Shown here piece after piece: positions 1 to 6,772 of a stretch of DNA of 14,557 bases. Made by a program: the position numbers and the translations under genes. Source of the DNA: Cyanobacteria bacterium UBA7694 (GTDB lineage: Bacteria > Cyanobacteriota > Sericytochromatia > UBA7694); NCBI GenBank assembly GCA_002482705.1, contig DLGM01000143.1, positions 1-14,557 of the forward strand. The letters are read 5' to 3'. Under the pieces are notes generated by a model. It worked only from the letters and a program-made list of their open reading frames with translations. It was not told the origin of the DNA and made no database searches. The first letter of the stretch is position 1. Every line of letters starts with the position of its first letter.

Positions 1-324
1 ACTGAATCGAATTTCCTGCTTGGAGGAGCCGTTGGGGGCGGTTCGGGACACACCTTCGGCGACATTCACCTCGGCCCAATCTTCCGCAACTTTAACCGCC
101 AGTTGGTGTTTAGCTGGGGCTTTTTATTCGGCTGGTTCATGCATACCGGCGGCAATGAAGACGACTTTTTAACCTACAACGCTTTTGGCCTGACCCCCCA
201 AGTGGGCGTGCAGTGGCAGGCCACCCCTGAAGTCCAGTTGGCCCTAGACGCCGGTTTGCGTCTCTATTACCCGTTCTTCGCCGCAGGCCCTATGCTCAAA
301 GGCAGCGTCAACTTCACCTTCTAA
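1..324 (+). CDS. C-terminal part of an outer-membrane beta-barrel protein (5' end outside window)
   Basis: The reading frame is open from base 1 to the TAA at 322-324, giving 107 visible residues, so the gene starts upstream of the window. Seen: short amphipathic strands alternate with Gly/Asn/Asp-rich turns (around the GGNEDD and TPEVQ stretches), aromatic residues are frequent, and the chain ends in Val-Asn-Phe-Thr-Phe. A terminal Phe preceded by alternating hydrophobic residues is the usual C-terminal signal read by the BAM machinery for outer-membrane barrels. Inference: the last four or so strands of a small barrel or an OmpW/OmpA-type porin-like protein; the exact family cannot be named from this fragment. 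An internal TTG at 103 is in frame but is not a plausible start, because the barrel pattern continues upstream of it. The gene converges on the patatin gene and shares its terminator. Confidence 0.7.
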   Translation, partial: TESNFLLGGAVGGGSGHTFGDIHLGPIFRNFNRQLVFSWGFLFGWFMHTGGNEDDFLTYNAFGLTPQVGVQWQATPEVQLALDAGLRLYYPFFAAGPMLKGSVNFTF

Positions 325-325
325 A

Positions 326-359
326 AAAACACCCCCGGCGTAAACGCCGGGGGTGTTTT
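326..359. terminator. Bidirectional intrinsic terminator between convergent genes
   Basis: A perfect 15-bp inverted repeat (326-340 with 345-359) surrounds a TAAA loop. The GC-rich core CACCCCCGGCG is flanked by A-run and T-run arms, so the RNA of either strand ends in a U-tract. It starts one base after the stop of the left gene and ends 7 bases before the stop codon of the minus-strand patatin gene, so it can serve both. Confidence 0.9.
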
Positions 360-366
360 GTAGCCC

Positions 367-1569
367 TTATGAAGCTTGGGAATCCGCAAAGGGATCGCTA
401 AAGGTAAAGGAATAGTCCTTGAGAATGCGAATGGCACTGCGGAACCCCTGTTCAGCAATCAGCTCCATGGCTTTGGGAGAGAGGTTAAAATGGTCGGCAA
501 AGAACAGGTCGTCTTCATGGGCGGTGGGGTGGATAAAGATATATTCGACCTCCGGGTTAAAGCCCAACTTTTCATAAATTTCGCCGAGTAATTCGTCGCG
601 CAGATGTTTGGGCAACTGATGACGGGCAAAGAACTCACCAATTGTCTGCGCCGCCACGACCTTGGTATCGTGCTGGCGCTTGGCTCCCTGAATCCGGGAT
701 TCGATCAACTGGTACAGGGCCTGCACCAAAATGGAAGGGATGCCAAAATCCACCAGAGACCCAACATCTTCGCGGTAGCGATAGGGGCTGTGGGTATACG
801 AGACAATGATCAAATCACAGCCCGCATCTTTGGCAATATGCGTCGACAGCGTTTTGCGAATTTCACCGTCAAAACAATAGGTCGTGCCCTGTGCCGTTTC
901 GAGCGGGTAGGGTTTAAACACGGGGGGCAATGACATCGAAGCGGCTGCCGCATGGGAAACTTCAATCTCGGTGGCGTAAAAGGTCTCTTCATTTTCGAGC
1001 AGTTTGCGCGGCCCCAGAATCAGGCGACCAGGATTATCCAGCAGCGTGGTCACCATATACAGCTCAGGATGTAATTCTTCAAAGCGGTTGGCGGGCAAAA
1101 TATCGCGGCGCAGGTAACGCTCAAGCTTTTCGGTGGTACACAACCCATTGGAACAAAACACGGCTTGGATCAATGACTCAAAACTACGGGTACCGCGTAC
1201 CGCCAATGATTTGGGCAAACGCCCCACATAACGCAGCAGGGTATCCATAATATTGGGGTTGAGCATCTGCCCATAACCCAAGGTGGGGAAACGGGAATTA
1301 CGATGCCCCAAAAAGCTGTGATAAATCTCTTCAAGGGGATGGCCACTGGCAATCAGGGCACAGGCAAAGGCCCCGGCACTGGAGCCGACCATCACTTCAA
1401 TTTCGCGGCCACTGGGCTCAAGCACGGGCGCATGTTTACGCAAACCGGTGCGAAATTCAAAGCCTTTGCGCTGCAAGGCAAGCGCTACCCCCATATGAAA
1501 GCAGGCAGCTTTGGCCGCTCCCCCACTGGCAACAAATCCGACGCGCTTCTTCTTGGGAACCTTCTTCAT
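367..1569 (-). CDS. Patatin-like phospholipase (lipid acyl hydrolase)
   Basis: A 400-residue protein that probably cleaves acyl chains from membrane phospholipids or other lipids with a Ser-Asp dyad. Seen: a basic N terminus (KKVPKKKR), then VGFVASGGAAKAACFHMG (about 10-27) in the place of the Gly-rich oxyanion-hole motif. GSSAG at 62-66 is the nucleophile elbow with Ser64. FDGE at 233-236 supplies Asp234 of the patatin DG[A/G] motif, here with Glu instead of Ala or Gly. There is no clear signal peptide or membrane segment, so it is cytosolic or a substrate for another export route. Start choice: ATG at 1567-1569 has AAAAGGA about 7 bases upstream. An in-frame ATG at 1650 would add 27 poorly patterned residues and lies inside an intergenic hairpin, so I reject it. 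The Lys-rich segment directly before the first beta-strand is common in patatins. Family assignment is firm; substrate is unknown. Confidence 0.88.
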   Translation of the reverse strand: MKKVPKKKRVGFVASGGAAKAACFHMGVALALQRKGFEFRTGLRKHAPVLEPSGREIEVMVGSSAGAFACALIASGHPLEEIYHSFLGHRNSRFPTLGYGQMLNPNIMDTLLRYVGRLPKSLAVRGTRSFESLIQAVFCSNGLCTTEKLERYLRRDILPANRFEELHPELYMVTTLLDNPGRLILGPRKLLENEETFYATEIEVSHAAAASMSLPPVFKPYPLETAQGTTYCFDGEIRKTLSTHIAKDAGCDLIIVSYTHSPYRYREDVGSLVDFGIPSILVQALYQLIESRIQGAKRQHDTKVVAAQTIGEFFARHQLPKHLRDELLGEIYEKLGFNPEVEYIFIHPTAHEDDLFFADHFNLSPKAMELIAEQGFRSAIRILKDYSFTFSDPFADSQAS

Positions 1570-1613
1570 GGATGCATTCCTTTTATGGGGTAGACCGTGA
1601 ACAGAATCAGCAA

Positions 1614-1666
1614 AGAGTGGCCTGTCAGCCCTGTTTTTGTCATCGAACAACAGGGAGAGCCACTCT
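1614..1666 (-). other. Two-part stem-loop in the patatin upstream region
   Basis: The outer stem AGAGTGGC (1614-1621) pairs with GCCACTCT (1659-1666). The inner stem CCCTGTT (1629-1635) pairs with AACAGGG (1649-1655). An asymmetric internal loop (7 and 3 bases) separates them. On the minus strand the hairpin lies 22 bases after the stop codon of the acidic-protein gene and 44 bases before the patatin ATG, followed by only three U residues. It may be a weak terminator or processing stem between the two genes, or a structured 5' leader of the patatin mRNA. Confidence 0.5.
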
Positions 1667-1688
1667 AGCTTAAAGATATAGGGAGAGC

Positions 1689-2180
1689 CTAGTCAGAGAC
1701 AGACTCAAGTTTCAGGCGAAACTCGGAGGCCAGGGTACTCATTTCCTCGACCATGGTGGTCACTACATCAGAGGCAAGCTCCTGATGATAGAGGGCTTTG
1801 CCAGTTAGGTAGAGCTTATGATCAGCGGTCAGGCTGATTTTAGTAAACACCAATTGCTCAGCCAACTGCAGCAATTCGGGCAAAATCGGGTAGTGATCCT
1901 CGCTGATTGCCTTCAGAAGAATACGGCAAGTCAGGAGATCGCGGCCTTCGTTAAAGCCTTCGGTGCAAAAATCTGTAGAAACGGAAACCGCTTCCTGCAG
2001 GTTGCCTTCCGGGTCGATAAACTCGATCTGGTAGGCCTCTTCCTCCAGGCTATATGACCATTGGGCATCAAGCCGATCGGCCACTTCCTGGATCAGGTTC
2101 TCGAACTCGAGATACTCAATCTCATCATCAATGAACGAATCCAGAGTCACAGTCATAGGGGATAGTACGCCCACAGCCAT
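1689..2180 (-). CDS. Small, strongly acidic protein of unknown function (YbjN / secretion-chaperone-like in composition)
   Basis: A 163-residue soluble protein that I do not recognise. Seen: 33 Asp/Glu against 9 Lys/Arg, no signal peptide, no membrane segment, no Cys/His metal motif (two isolated Cys). Predicted order is helix (LEFENLIQEVADRL), two or three beta-strands (WSYSLEEEAYQIEFID, then EAVSVSTDF), a mid region ending LLTCRILLKAI, a Leu-rich helix (PELLQLAEQLV), two strands (FTKISLTADHKLYLTGKAL) and a long C-terminal helix with VVTTMVEEMSTLASEFRLKL. Helix-strands-helix with strong acidity resembles YbjN-domain proteins and class I type III secretion chaperones. That comparison is inference from composition and topology, not a motif match. 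Start: ATG at 2178-2180 has GGAGGA about 11 bases upstream; an ATG at 2223-2225 has no such site. It lies upstream of the patatin gene on the same strand and may share a transcript with it. Confidence 0.7.
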   Translation of the reverse strand: MAVGVLSPMTVTLDSFIDDEIEYLEFENLIQEVADRLDAQWSYSLEEEAYQIEFIDPEGNLQEAVSVSTDFCTEGFNEGRDLLTCRILLKAISEDHYPILPELLQLAEQLVFTKISLTADHKLYLTGKALYHQELASDVVTTMVEEMSTLASEFRLKLESVSD

Positions 2181-2223
2181 AGTATTAGATTTCCTCCAAC
2201 CCGCATTAGAGCCCTCAACACCC

Positions 2224-2239
2224 AAGCACCAACGTGCTT
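2224..2239. promoter_or_regulatory. Inverted repeat at the predicted start of minus-strand transcription
   Basis: AAGCAC (2224-2229) and GTGCTT (2234-2239) form a 6-bp inverted repeat around CAAC. It overlaps the expected transcription start of the minus-strand promoter at 2241-2270. It could be an operator or a small 5'-leader hairpin of the acidic-protein mRNA. Confidence 0.3.
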
Positions 2240-2240
2240 A

Positions 2241-2270
2241 ATTGTCGTATGTTTCTTACTGTGTTGTCAA
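2241..2270 (-). promoter_or_regulatory. Candidate sigma70-type promoter for the acidic-protein gene
   Basis: Read on the minus strand, TTGACA (2265-2270) matches the -35 consensus exactly. After an 18-base spacer, GACAAT (2241-2246) matches 4 of 6 bases of the -10 box. Transcription would begin near 2234 and the start codon is at 2180. The -10 box is imperfect, so this stays a candidate. Confidence 0.4.
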
Positions 2271-2286
2271 TCATTACCAGATTGCC

Positions 2287-2300
2287 ATTCACGGTAGAAT
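2287..2300 (+). promoter_or_regulatory. Possible promoter element upstream of the GHL10 gene
   Basis: ATTCACGGTAGAAT contains TAGAAT (2295-2300), which matches 5 of 6 bases of a -10 box, 68 bases before the start codon. No -35 box sits at 16-18 bases. A near-identical 14-mer (ATTTACGATAGAAT, 12 of 14 bases) precedes the minus-strand gene starting at 13478, which is the main reason to list it. Confidence 0.3.
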
Positions 2301-2368
2301 CGTTTAAGCTAACTGGGTATAGGCACCAATGTAAGCAGAAATCATACCCAATCCTCATTAAACCAAAA

Positions 2369-4792
2369 ATGAAACACCGCGTAAAGAAAATCGCTCATAA
2401 ATTTATTTCGGCGCTGCTTGCACCCGCTCTCCTTTGTAGCGTGCCTATTGGGTTTGGCGGGGTTGCACAGGCTGAGGTTGATGCCTCGGTCTATCCGCTG
2501 ACGCGGCAGACCCCGGTCACGTCTGAGAGCATCACCCGCGACTTTATCCAGGCCCGTTCACTTTTCGACAGCGTTGGCACACGCCTGCGCGAAGCCTTGG
2601 CAGCTTGGCGTGACGCTCCCTTGGGGCGGGCCGAAATTGACTACACCATTGCCCAACTGGCCCTGATCAATGCCGAAGTCCTGATCAACAGCCGCGATTT
2701 AGAAGCCGCTGCCCGCGACTTGGATATTGTTAGCCAGCGGTTGCGCAGCGCCCAGTTGGCCCTGAGCACCTCACGCCCGGTTGAAATGCGCGGTATGTAT
2801 ATCGATGTGGGAGCCATGCCCAAAACCCGTGAGGGCATTGCCAAAATGCTCGATGAACTCAAAAGCGGGGGCTTCAACACCCTGTTCCCGGAAGTTTTCC
2901 GGCGCGGGTATACCCTCTATCCCAACAGCCAATACACCGACCAAGACCCAGATATGCGCAATATTGGTTTTGACCCCCTCTGGGAACTGGTGCGCGAAGC
3001 CCAAAAACGCGATTTAAAAATCATTCCCTGGATCTGGACCTTCCGCGTGCGCTCTCCCGGTTATGGCAACCCGATTCTCGACCGTGTACCCGCCTATGCG
3101 TCGAGCCCCGCTGACATGGAGGAGTGGAGCAAAGCCACCCCCCGGTTTATCAGCCCGGCCTCACCAGAAGGACGTGATTATATCTTTAAGCTGGTGCAAG
3201 AGCTGATGGCCAAATACCCCTTTGAGGGGCTGTTGCTCGACTATATTCGTTATGATGAGCTCATTTTAGAAGACGCCATCAGCGCCACCCGCTTCCGCCA
3301 AGAATATTACAAAAAGAACGGCAAATACCCACCGCTCAAAATTGCCAAAGGCACCCCCCTGTTTCAGGAGTGGCAACTGTGGCGCGAAGAGCAGGTCAAC
3401 GGTTTTGTCCAAGAGCTCAAAAAGCGCCTGCGCGGCTTCCGCCAACAGCCGGTGATGCTCGGAGGGGCCGTCTTCCGCAGCGAATCGTATACCCGCTCGA
3501 CAAAAATGCAGAACTGGCGCCACTGGTCGAACAATAGCTGGATCGACTTTGTGTCTTCGATGCTCTACACCACTGACAAAAAAGATTTACACATGTGGCT
3601 CGACTGGGAAACGGATCAAGGCAAACGCCGGGATCTGCTGTACACGGTTTTGGGTGCCCATCGCTTCCAGAGCCCGGATGATATCTTTGGGCAAATTGGC
3701 GTCTTACAAGACCGCCACGTGGGGGGTATTGCGATCTTTGCCCTGAGTCACTACAAAAAAGACAATCTCAAAGACCTGCGTGAAGGGCCTTTCCGCAAAC
3801 CCGCCGTGCTCCCTCATGAAAGCCTGCCCGAAGACTTGCGCCTGCTCACCCTGGATGCAGCGCGCTGGTTACAGCGGGTCGCCAGTGACCCATCGGCACC
3901 CGCACCAGAAGCCCTGCGCACCCTGAGCGGAGATTTACAAAACGTTGCCATTCAGTATCAGCGTCTGAAACAGGATGCCCCTCTGACAGCCCTGTATAGC
4001 CCGCTCAACACCTTACAAGGGCAAGTGGTCAAACTCCACCAAGATGGCCTCATTCCCTTTCCTTTGCGCAAAGAGATTGAAAGCAAGCTGGGGTATGCCC
4101 GGTATCTGATTGAAATTGAAGAACAGCGCCGTTTGGGGCGCAGCCGCTACACCCCTTCGACTTTACCCCCGGTGGTGGTTTTCCCCGAAGCGCGTAAAAT
4201 CCCCAGCATTGTCGTCCCCCGCACCCAGCAGGCCCCCACCATTGATGGCAACCTGGAAGACAATGGCTGGAGCCAAGCCGCTGAACTCAAAATCAAATAT
4301 TGGTTTAATGGCGTGGCTGAAGCCGGGCTTGATACCACCGTCAATCTCACCTACGACAATAACTACTTGTATGTGGCCTACCATAACGAAGAAATGAATA
4401 TGGACAAACTCACGTCTGCAGCCACCGAATGGGATGACAAGCGCATCTTTGCCGCTGATGATGCCATTGAGGTCATGTTGGCTCCCGGCAATCAGCCGGA
4501 AAATTACCTGCACTACGTGCTCAATGCCATGAATATCCGCTATGATGCGCGCAAAAATGATGCCACCTGGAACGGCGGCTGGAAAAGCTCAGTTCAGCGC
4601 CACGGAGAGCCCTGGGATGTCGAAATAGCCATCCCCTTCAGCGATTTGGGTATCCAGCCCCAGATAGGCACCACCCTGAACGCCAACTTTTTCCGCAACC
4701 GCTATCAAGACGTCACCCCTTATTCAGCCTGGTCCGTTCCCTTTGGCACCTACCACACCCCGAACCGCTTCGGGAAACTGATCTTGCGCTAA
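2369..4792 (+). CDS. Secreted GHL10 (DUF187-type) glycoside-hydrolase-like protein with C-terminal CBM9-like domain
   Basis: An 807-residue envelope or exported protein, probably acting on cell-surface or extracellular polysaccharide or peptidoglycan glycan. Seen: a signal peptide (basic KHRVKKIAHK, hydrophobic core to about 30, AQA cleavage site after Ala35). A helical region follows (about 45-130). A TIM-barrel-like GHL10 domain (about 136-470) opens with RPVEMRGMYIDV, contains LKIIPWIWTFRV, and has LLLDYIRYDE, in which Asp291 and the residues around it sit where this family carries its conserved Asp motif. A second helical linker (about 475-600) leads to a CBM9-type carbohydrate-binding beta-sandwich (about 613-807) beginning with APTIDGNLEDNGW and carrying DDAIEVMLAP and WDVEIAIPFSDLG. 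Start: the ATG at 2369 directly precedes the signal peptide. An in-frame start at 2234 would bury it behind 45 residues. No good ribosome-binding site precedes 2369. The stop codon abuts the methyltransferase start. The hydrolase substrate cannot be inferred. Confidence 0.87.
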   Translation: MKHRVKKIAHKFISALLAPALLCSVPIGFGGVAQAEVDASVYPLTRQTPVTSESITRDFIQARSLFDSVGTRLREALAAWRDAPLGRAEIDYTIAQLALINAEVLINSRDLEAAARDLDIVSQRLRSAQLALSTSRPVEMRGMYIDVGAMPKTREGIAKMLDELKSGGFNTLFPEVFRRGYTLYPNSQYTDQDPDMRNIGFDPLWELVREAQKRDLKIIPWIWTFRVRSPGYGNPILDRVPAYASSPADMEEWSKATPRFISPASPEGRDYIFKLVQELMAKYPFEGLLLDYIRYDELILEDAISATRFRQEYYKKNGKYPPLKIAKGTPLFQEWQLWREEQVNGFVQELKKRLRGFRQQPVMLGGAVFRSESYTRSTKMQNWRHWSNNSWIDFVSSMLYTTDKKDLHMWLDWETDQGKRRDLLYTVLGAHRFQSPDDIFGQIGVLQDRHVGGIAIFALSHYKKDNLKDLREGPFRKPAVLPHESLPEDLRLLTLDAARWLQRVASDPSAPAPEALRTLSGDLQNVAIQYQRLKQDAPLTALYSPLNTLQGQVVKLHQDGLIPFPLRKEIESKLGYARYLIEIEEQRRLGRSRYTPSTLPPVVVFPEARKIPSIVVPRTQQAPTIDGNLEDNGWSQAAELKIKYWFNGVAEAGLDTTVNLTYDNNYLYVAYHNEEMNMDKLTSAATEWDDKRIFAADDAIEVMLAPGNQPENYLHYVLNAMNIRYDARKNDATWNGGWKSSVQRHGEPWDVEIAIPFSDLGIQPQIGTTLNANFFRNRYQDVTPYSAWSVPFGTYHTPNRFGKLILR

Positions 4793-6679
4793 GTGGCCCT
4801 CTCGCTCAAGCTGCGGCGCACGATTCACAAGCTGTGGCAGCCCCTTCAGGCCAAAGATGGGTGGGAACAAGCGCGCTGGTTATTGGCCGCTGGTTGGGCG
4901 CAGTGCCTGTGGCCGCAAGGCATATGGGATGGCTCCCATGAGGTTCCGCCGGAGCTGGTAAACGCACTGCGAGAACTGTCGCTCACAATGCCCACCCCGA
5001 TTTGGATCGAAGCCCTGGGCATGCTGCCCGAAATGTTGTTACCCGATGGCCAAGCCAAACAGGGGGGGATTGTTTATACCCCACGGGCTTGTGCCGAGTG
5101 GATGGTCAATGCATGCCTTGCCCACACCCCTTATGAACGTTTAAACCAACTGCAAATCTTAGAGCCCGCCATGGGCAGCGGTATCTTTTTGCGGGCCGCC
5201 CTGCCGCAGTTAATCCGCCCAGAGGCCCCGCTTTCGGCCTATGCTCAGGCCTGCCAGTGGGCTGAACAACACTTTTATGGGGTCGATATTGACCCCTTGG
5301 CTGTGACCGTTGCGCGCTTTTTATTGCGCTGGGAGTGTGAACAGTTGCGGGGTGTAAATGAGCCCGTCCAGCATTTGCAGTTGCCCGGTTTGATCTGTCT
5401 TGATGCTTTGGGTGGGGCTCCCCAAGGTCCTTTAAACATCAACACGCACTTCCCTGGGGTCAGAGGACAGGGCGGCTTCGATTGGGTGATTGGCAACCCT
5501 CCTTATGTGGGCGAAAAAGGCAATCGCCAAGCTTTTCAGACGGCTCGCCAAGGCCCCCTTGGGAAGTTTGCCAAAAGCAAGGGTGATCTGTTTTACTTTT
5601 TTTTCCACCTCGCGCTGGAAGTTTTACGCCCTGAAGGGGTGCTGTGTTTGCTGACCACCCACTATTACCCCACCGCCACTGGGGCCGAAAAACTGCGGGC
5701 CGACTTACAGGCCCGCGCCACATTTCACACCTTGATCGACTTTGATGAATACCGTCTGTTTCCTTCCGCCAAAGGACAACACAATCTCATTACCCTGGCC
5801 AGCCGGGGCAACCGGCCCCATGTTCCGGTTGAACGCCTCAGCCTAGCAGGCCTCAAAGCCGATCTGCCCCTGGAGCAAGCTCTGGAGACTGCCGCCTGTG
5901 ACACCCTCCCCAACCAGGCCGCCCTCTTCACCCCCCAACAACATATCCAGCTCTTGCGCAACCACACCCTAAGTTCAGCCCAAACCCAACAACTGGATGA
6001 AATGAAAGCTTGGCCACTACGACTGGGAGAACTCTATCTTCTGCGTCAGGGTATTGTCACCGGAGCCGATCGCCTCAGCCCACGCGGGCAAGCAAAGTTT
6101 GACATTCCCTTGCCCCCAGACAGCCCGATTTTTATCCTCACCGAAAAGGAAGCCCGTGCCCGGGGTCTATGGGGGCATCGCTTGCTTAAACCTTGGTTTA
6201 AAAACTCTGATATTGCGCCAGGGGCAGTGAATAATACCCCGGAACGCTACCTGTTATACCTCGACCGCTCCAGCGCCCTCGAAGCGGTGATTGCCGAACA
6301 TTTACAGCCCTTCCGCCCCCTGCTGGAAGCGCGCCGTGAAGTGCAGGCTGGGGCCATGCAATGGTGGCAACTACACTGGCCGCGTTCTCCCGAGATTTTT
6401 GATAACCCCAAACTGGTGGTTCCCCAACGCCATCGCCGCAACTGTTTTGCCTATGCTGAAGGGCCTTGGTATGCCAGTGCAGATGTCTACTTCATTGTGC
6501 CGCAAACGGGCAGTCCTTCGCTTTTAACCCTGATGGCCCTGCTCAATTCAGCACCCTATTTAGAGTGGTTAGCAACCTATGGCAAACGCAAGGGGCAATT
6601 GCTCGAACTGTACCATGAGCCCCTGAGTCAAATACCCTTGCCTAAAGTCAGTAAATGGCGTTATTTTTCTGACAAATAA
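4793..6679 (+). CDS. N6-adenine-specific DNA methyltransferase (Eco57I/TaqI-like class), apparently without a restriction partner
   Basis: A 628-residue protein predicted to transfer a methyl group from S-adenosylmethionine to adenine N6 in a specific DNA site. Seen: a helical N-terminal region (1-85), then GGIVYTPRACAEWMV (about 91-105), the approach segment typical of Eco57I-like and type I-like methylases. Motif I is EPAMGSGIF (124-132). The acidic SAM-binding segment FYGVDIDPLAV follows. Catalytic motif IV is NPPY (235-238). LHLALE-type helix and strand elements after it include LRPEGVLCLLTTHYY. A FDEYRLFPSAKGQHNLI segment is typical of the family. The C-terminal third (from about 410, LRQGIVTGADRL onward) resembles the TaqI-like target-recognition domain. 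No PD-(D/E)xK nuclease motif is seen, and 628 residues is short for a fused type IIG enzyme. The GTG start immediately follows the TAA of the GHL10 gene, so translation is probably coupled. No endonuclease, specificity subunit, BREX or DISARM gene is adjacent. Confidence 0.87.
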   Translation: MALSLKLRRTIHKLWQPLQAKDGWEQARWLLAAGWAQCLWPQGIWDGSHEVPPELVNALRELSLTMPTPIWIEALGMLPEMLLPDGQAKQGGIVYTPRACAEWMVNACLAHTPYERLNQLQILEPAMGSGIFLRAALPQLIRPEAPLSAYAQACQWAEQHFYGVDIDPLAVTVARFLLRWECEQLRGVNEPVQHLQLPGLICLDALGGAPQGPLNINTHFPGVRGQGGFDWVIGNPPYVGEKGNRQAFQTARQGPLGKFAKSKGDLFYFFFHLALEVLRPEGVLCLLTTHYYPTATGAEKLRADLQARATFHTLIDFDEYRLFPSAKGQHNLITLASRGNRPHVPVERLSLAGLKADLPLEQALETAACDTLPNQAALFTPQQHIQLLRNHTLSSAQTQQLDEMKAWPLRLGELYLLRQGIVTGADRLSPRGQAKFDIPLPPDSPIFILTEKEARARGLWGHRLLKPWFKNSDIAPGAVNNTPERYLLYLDRSSALEAVIAEHLQPFRPLLEARREVQAGAMQWWQLHWPRSPEIFDNPKLVVPQRHRRNCFAYAEGPWYASADVYFIVPQTGSPSLLTLMALLNSAPYLEWLATYGKRKGQLLELYHEPLSQIPLPKVSKWRYFSDK

Positions 6680-6752
6680 CGGTTATCAACAAATAAACGT
6701 GAAAATATTTGATTTACACACGCAAATATGATAACATCGATAACATAATAAC
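6676..6752. promoter_or_regulatory. AT-rich kinase promoter region with repeated ATAAC/GTTAT boxes
   Basis: ATAAC-G-GTTAT forms an inverted repeat at 6676-6686, overlapping the methyltransferase stop. Further on, GATAACAT occurs twice in tandem (6730-6737, 6739-6746) and is followed by ATAAC at 6748-6752, giving a spacing of 9 then 8 bases. TATGAT (6727-6732) is a -10-like hexamer and TTTACA (6713-6718) a -35-like hexamer, but they are not spaced as one promoter. The cluster looks like a binding site for a regulator, perhaps overlapping the promoter. Confidence 0.4.
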
Positions 6753-6772
6753 CACAAGGACTGGCGCTTTTT

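Noticed and set aside
604..1250. Two open frames of about 110 codons on the + strand
   Set aside because: They oppose the patatin gene, whose catalytic motifs prove the minus-strand frame.
2234..2368. Upstream extension of the GHL10 protein by 45 residues
   Set aside because: It would place the clear signal peptide (start at 2369) in the middle of the chain, has no ribosome-binding site and overlaps the divergent promoter region.
4793..6679. Part of a BREX, DISARM or type I restriction system
   Set aside because: The methyltransferase motifs fit, but no partner gene (nuclease, helicase, phosphatase, specificity subunit) is present on either side.
6705..6750. A complete sigma70 promoter for the kinase
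   Set aside because: TTTACA and TATGAT are present, but they are only 8 bases apart, and other hexamer pairs do not match well, so I list only the ATAAC cluster.
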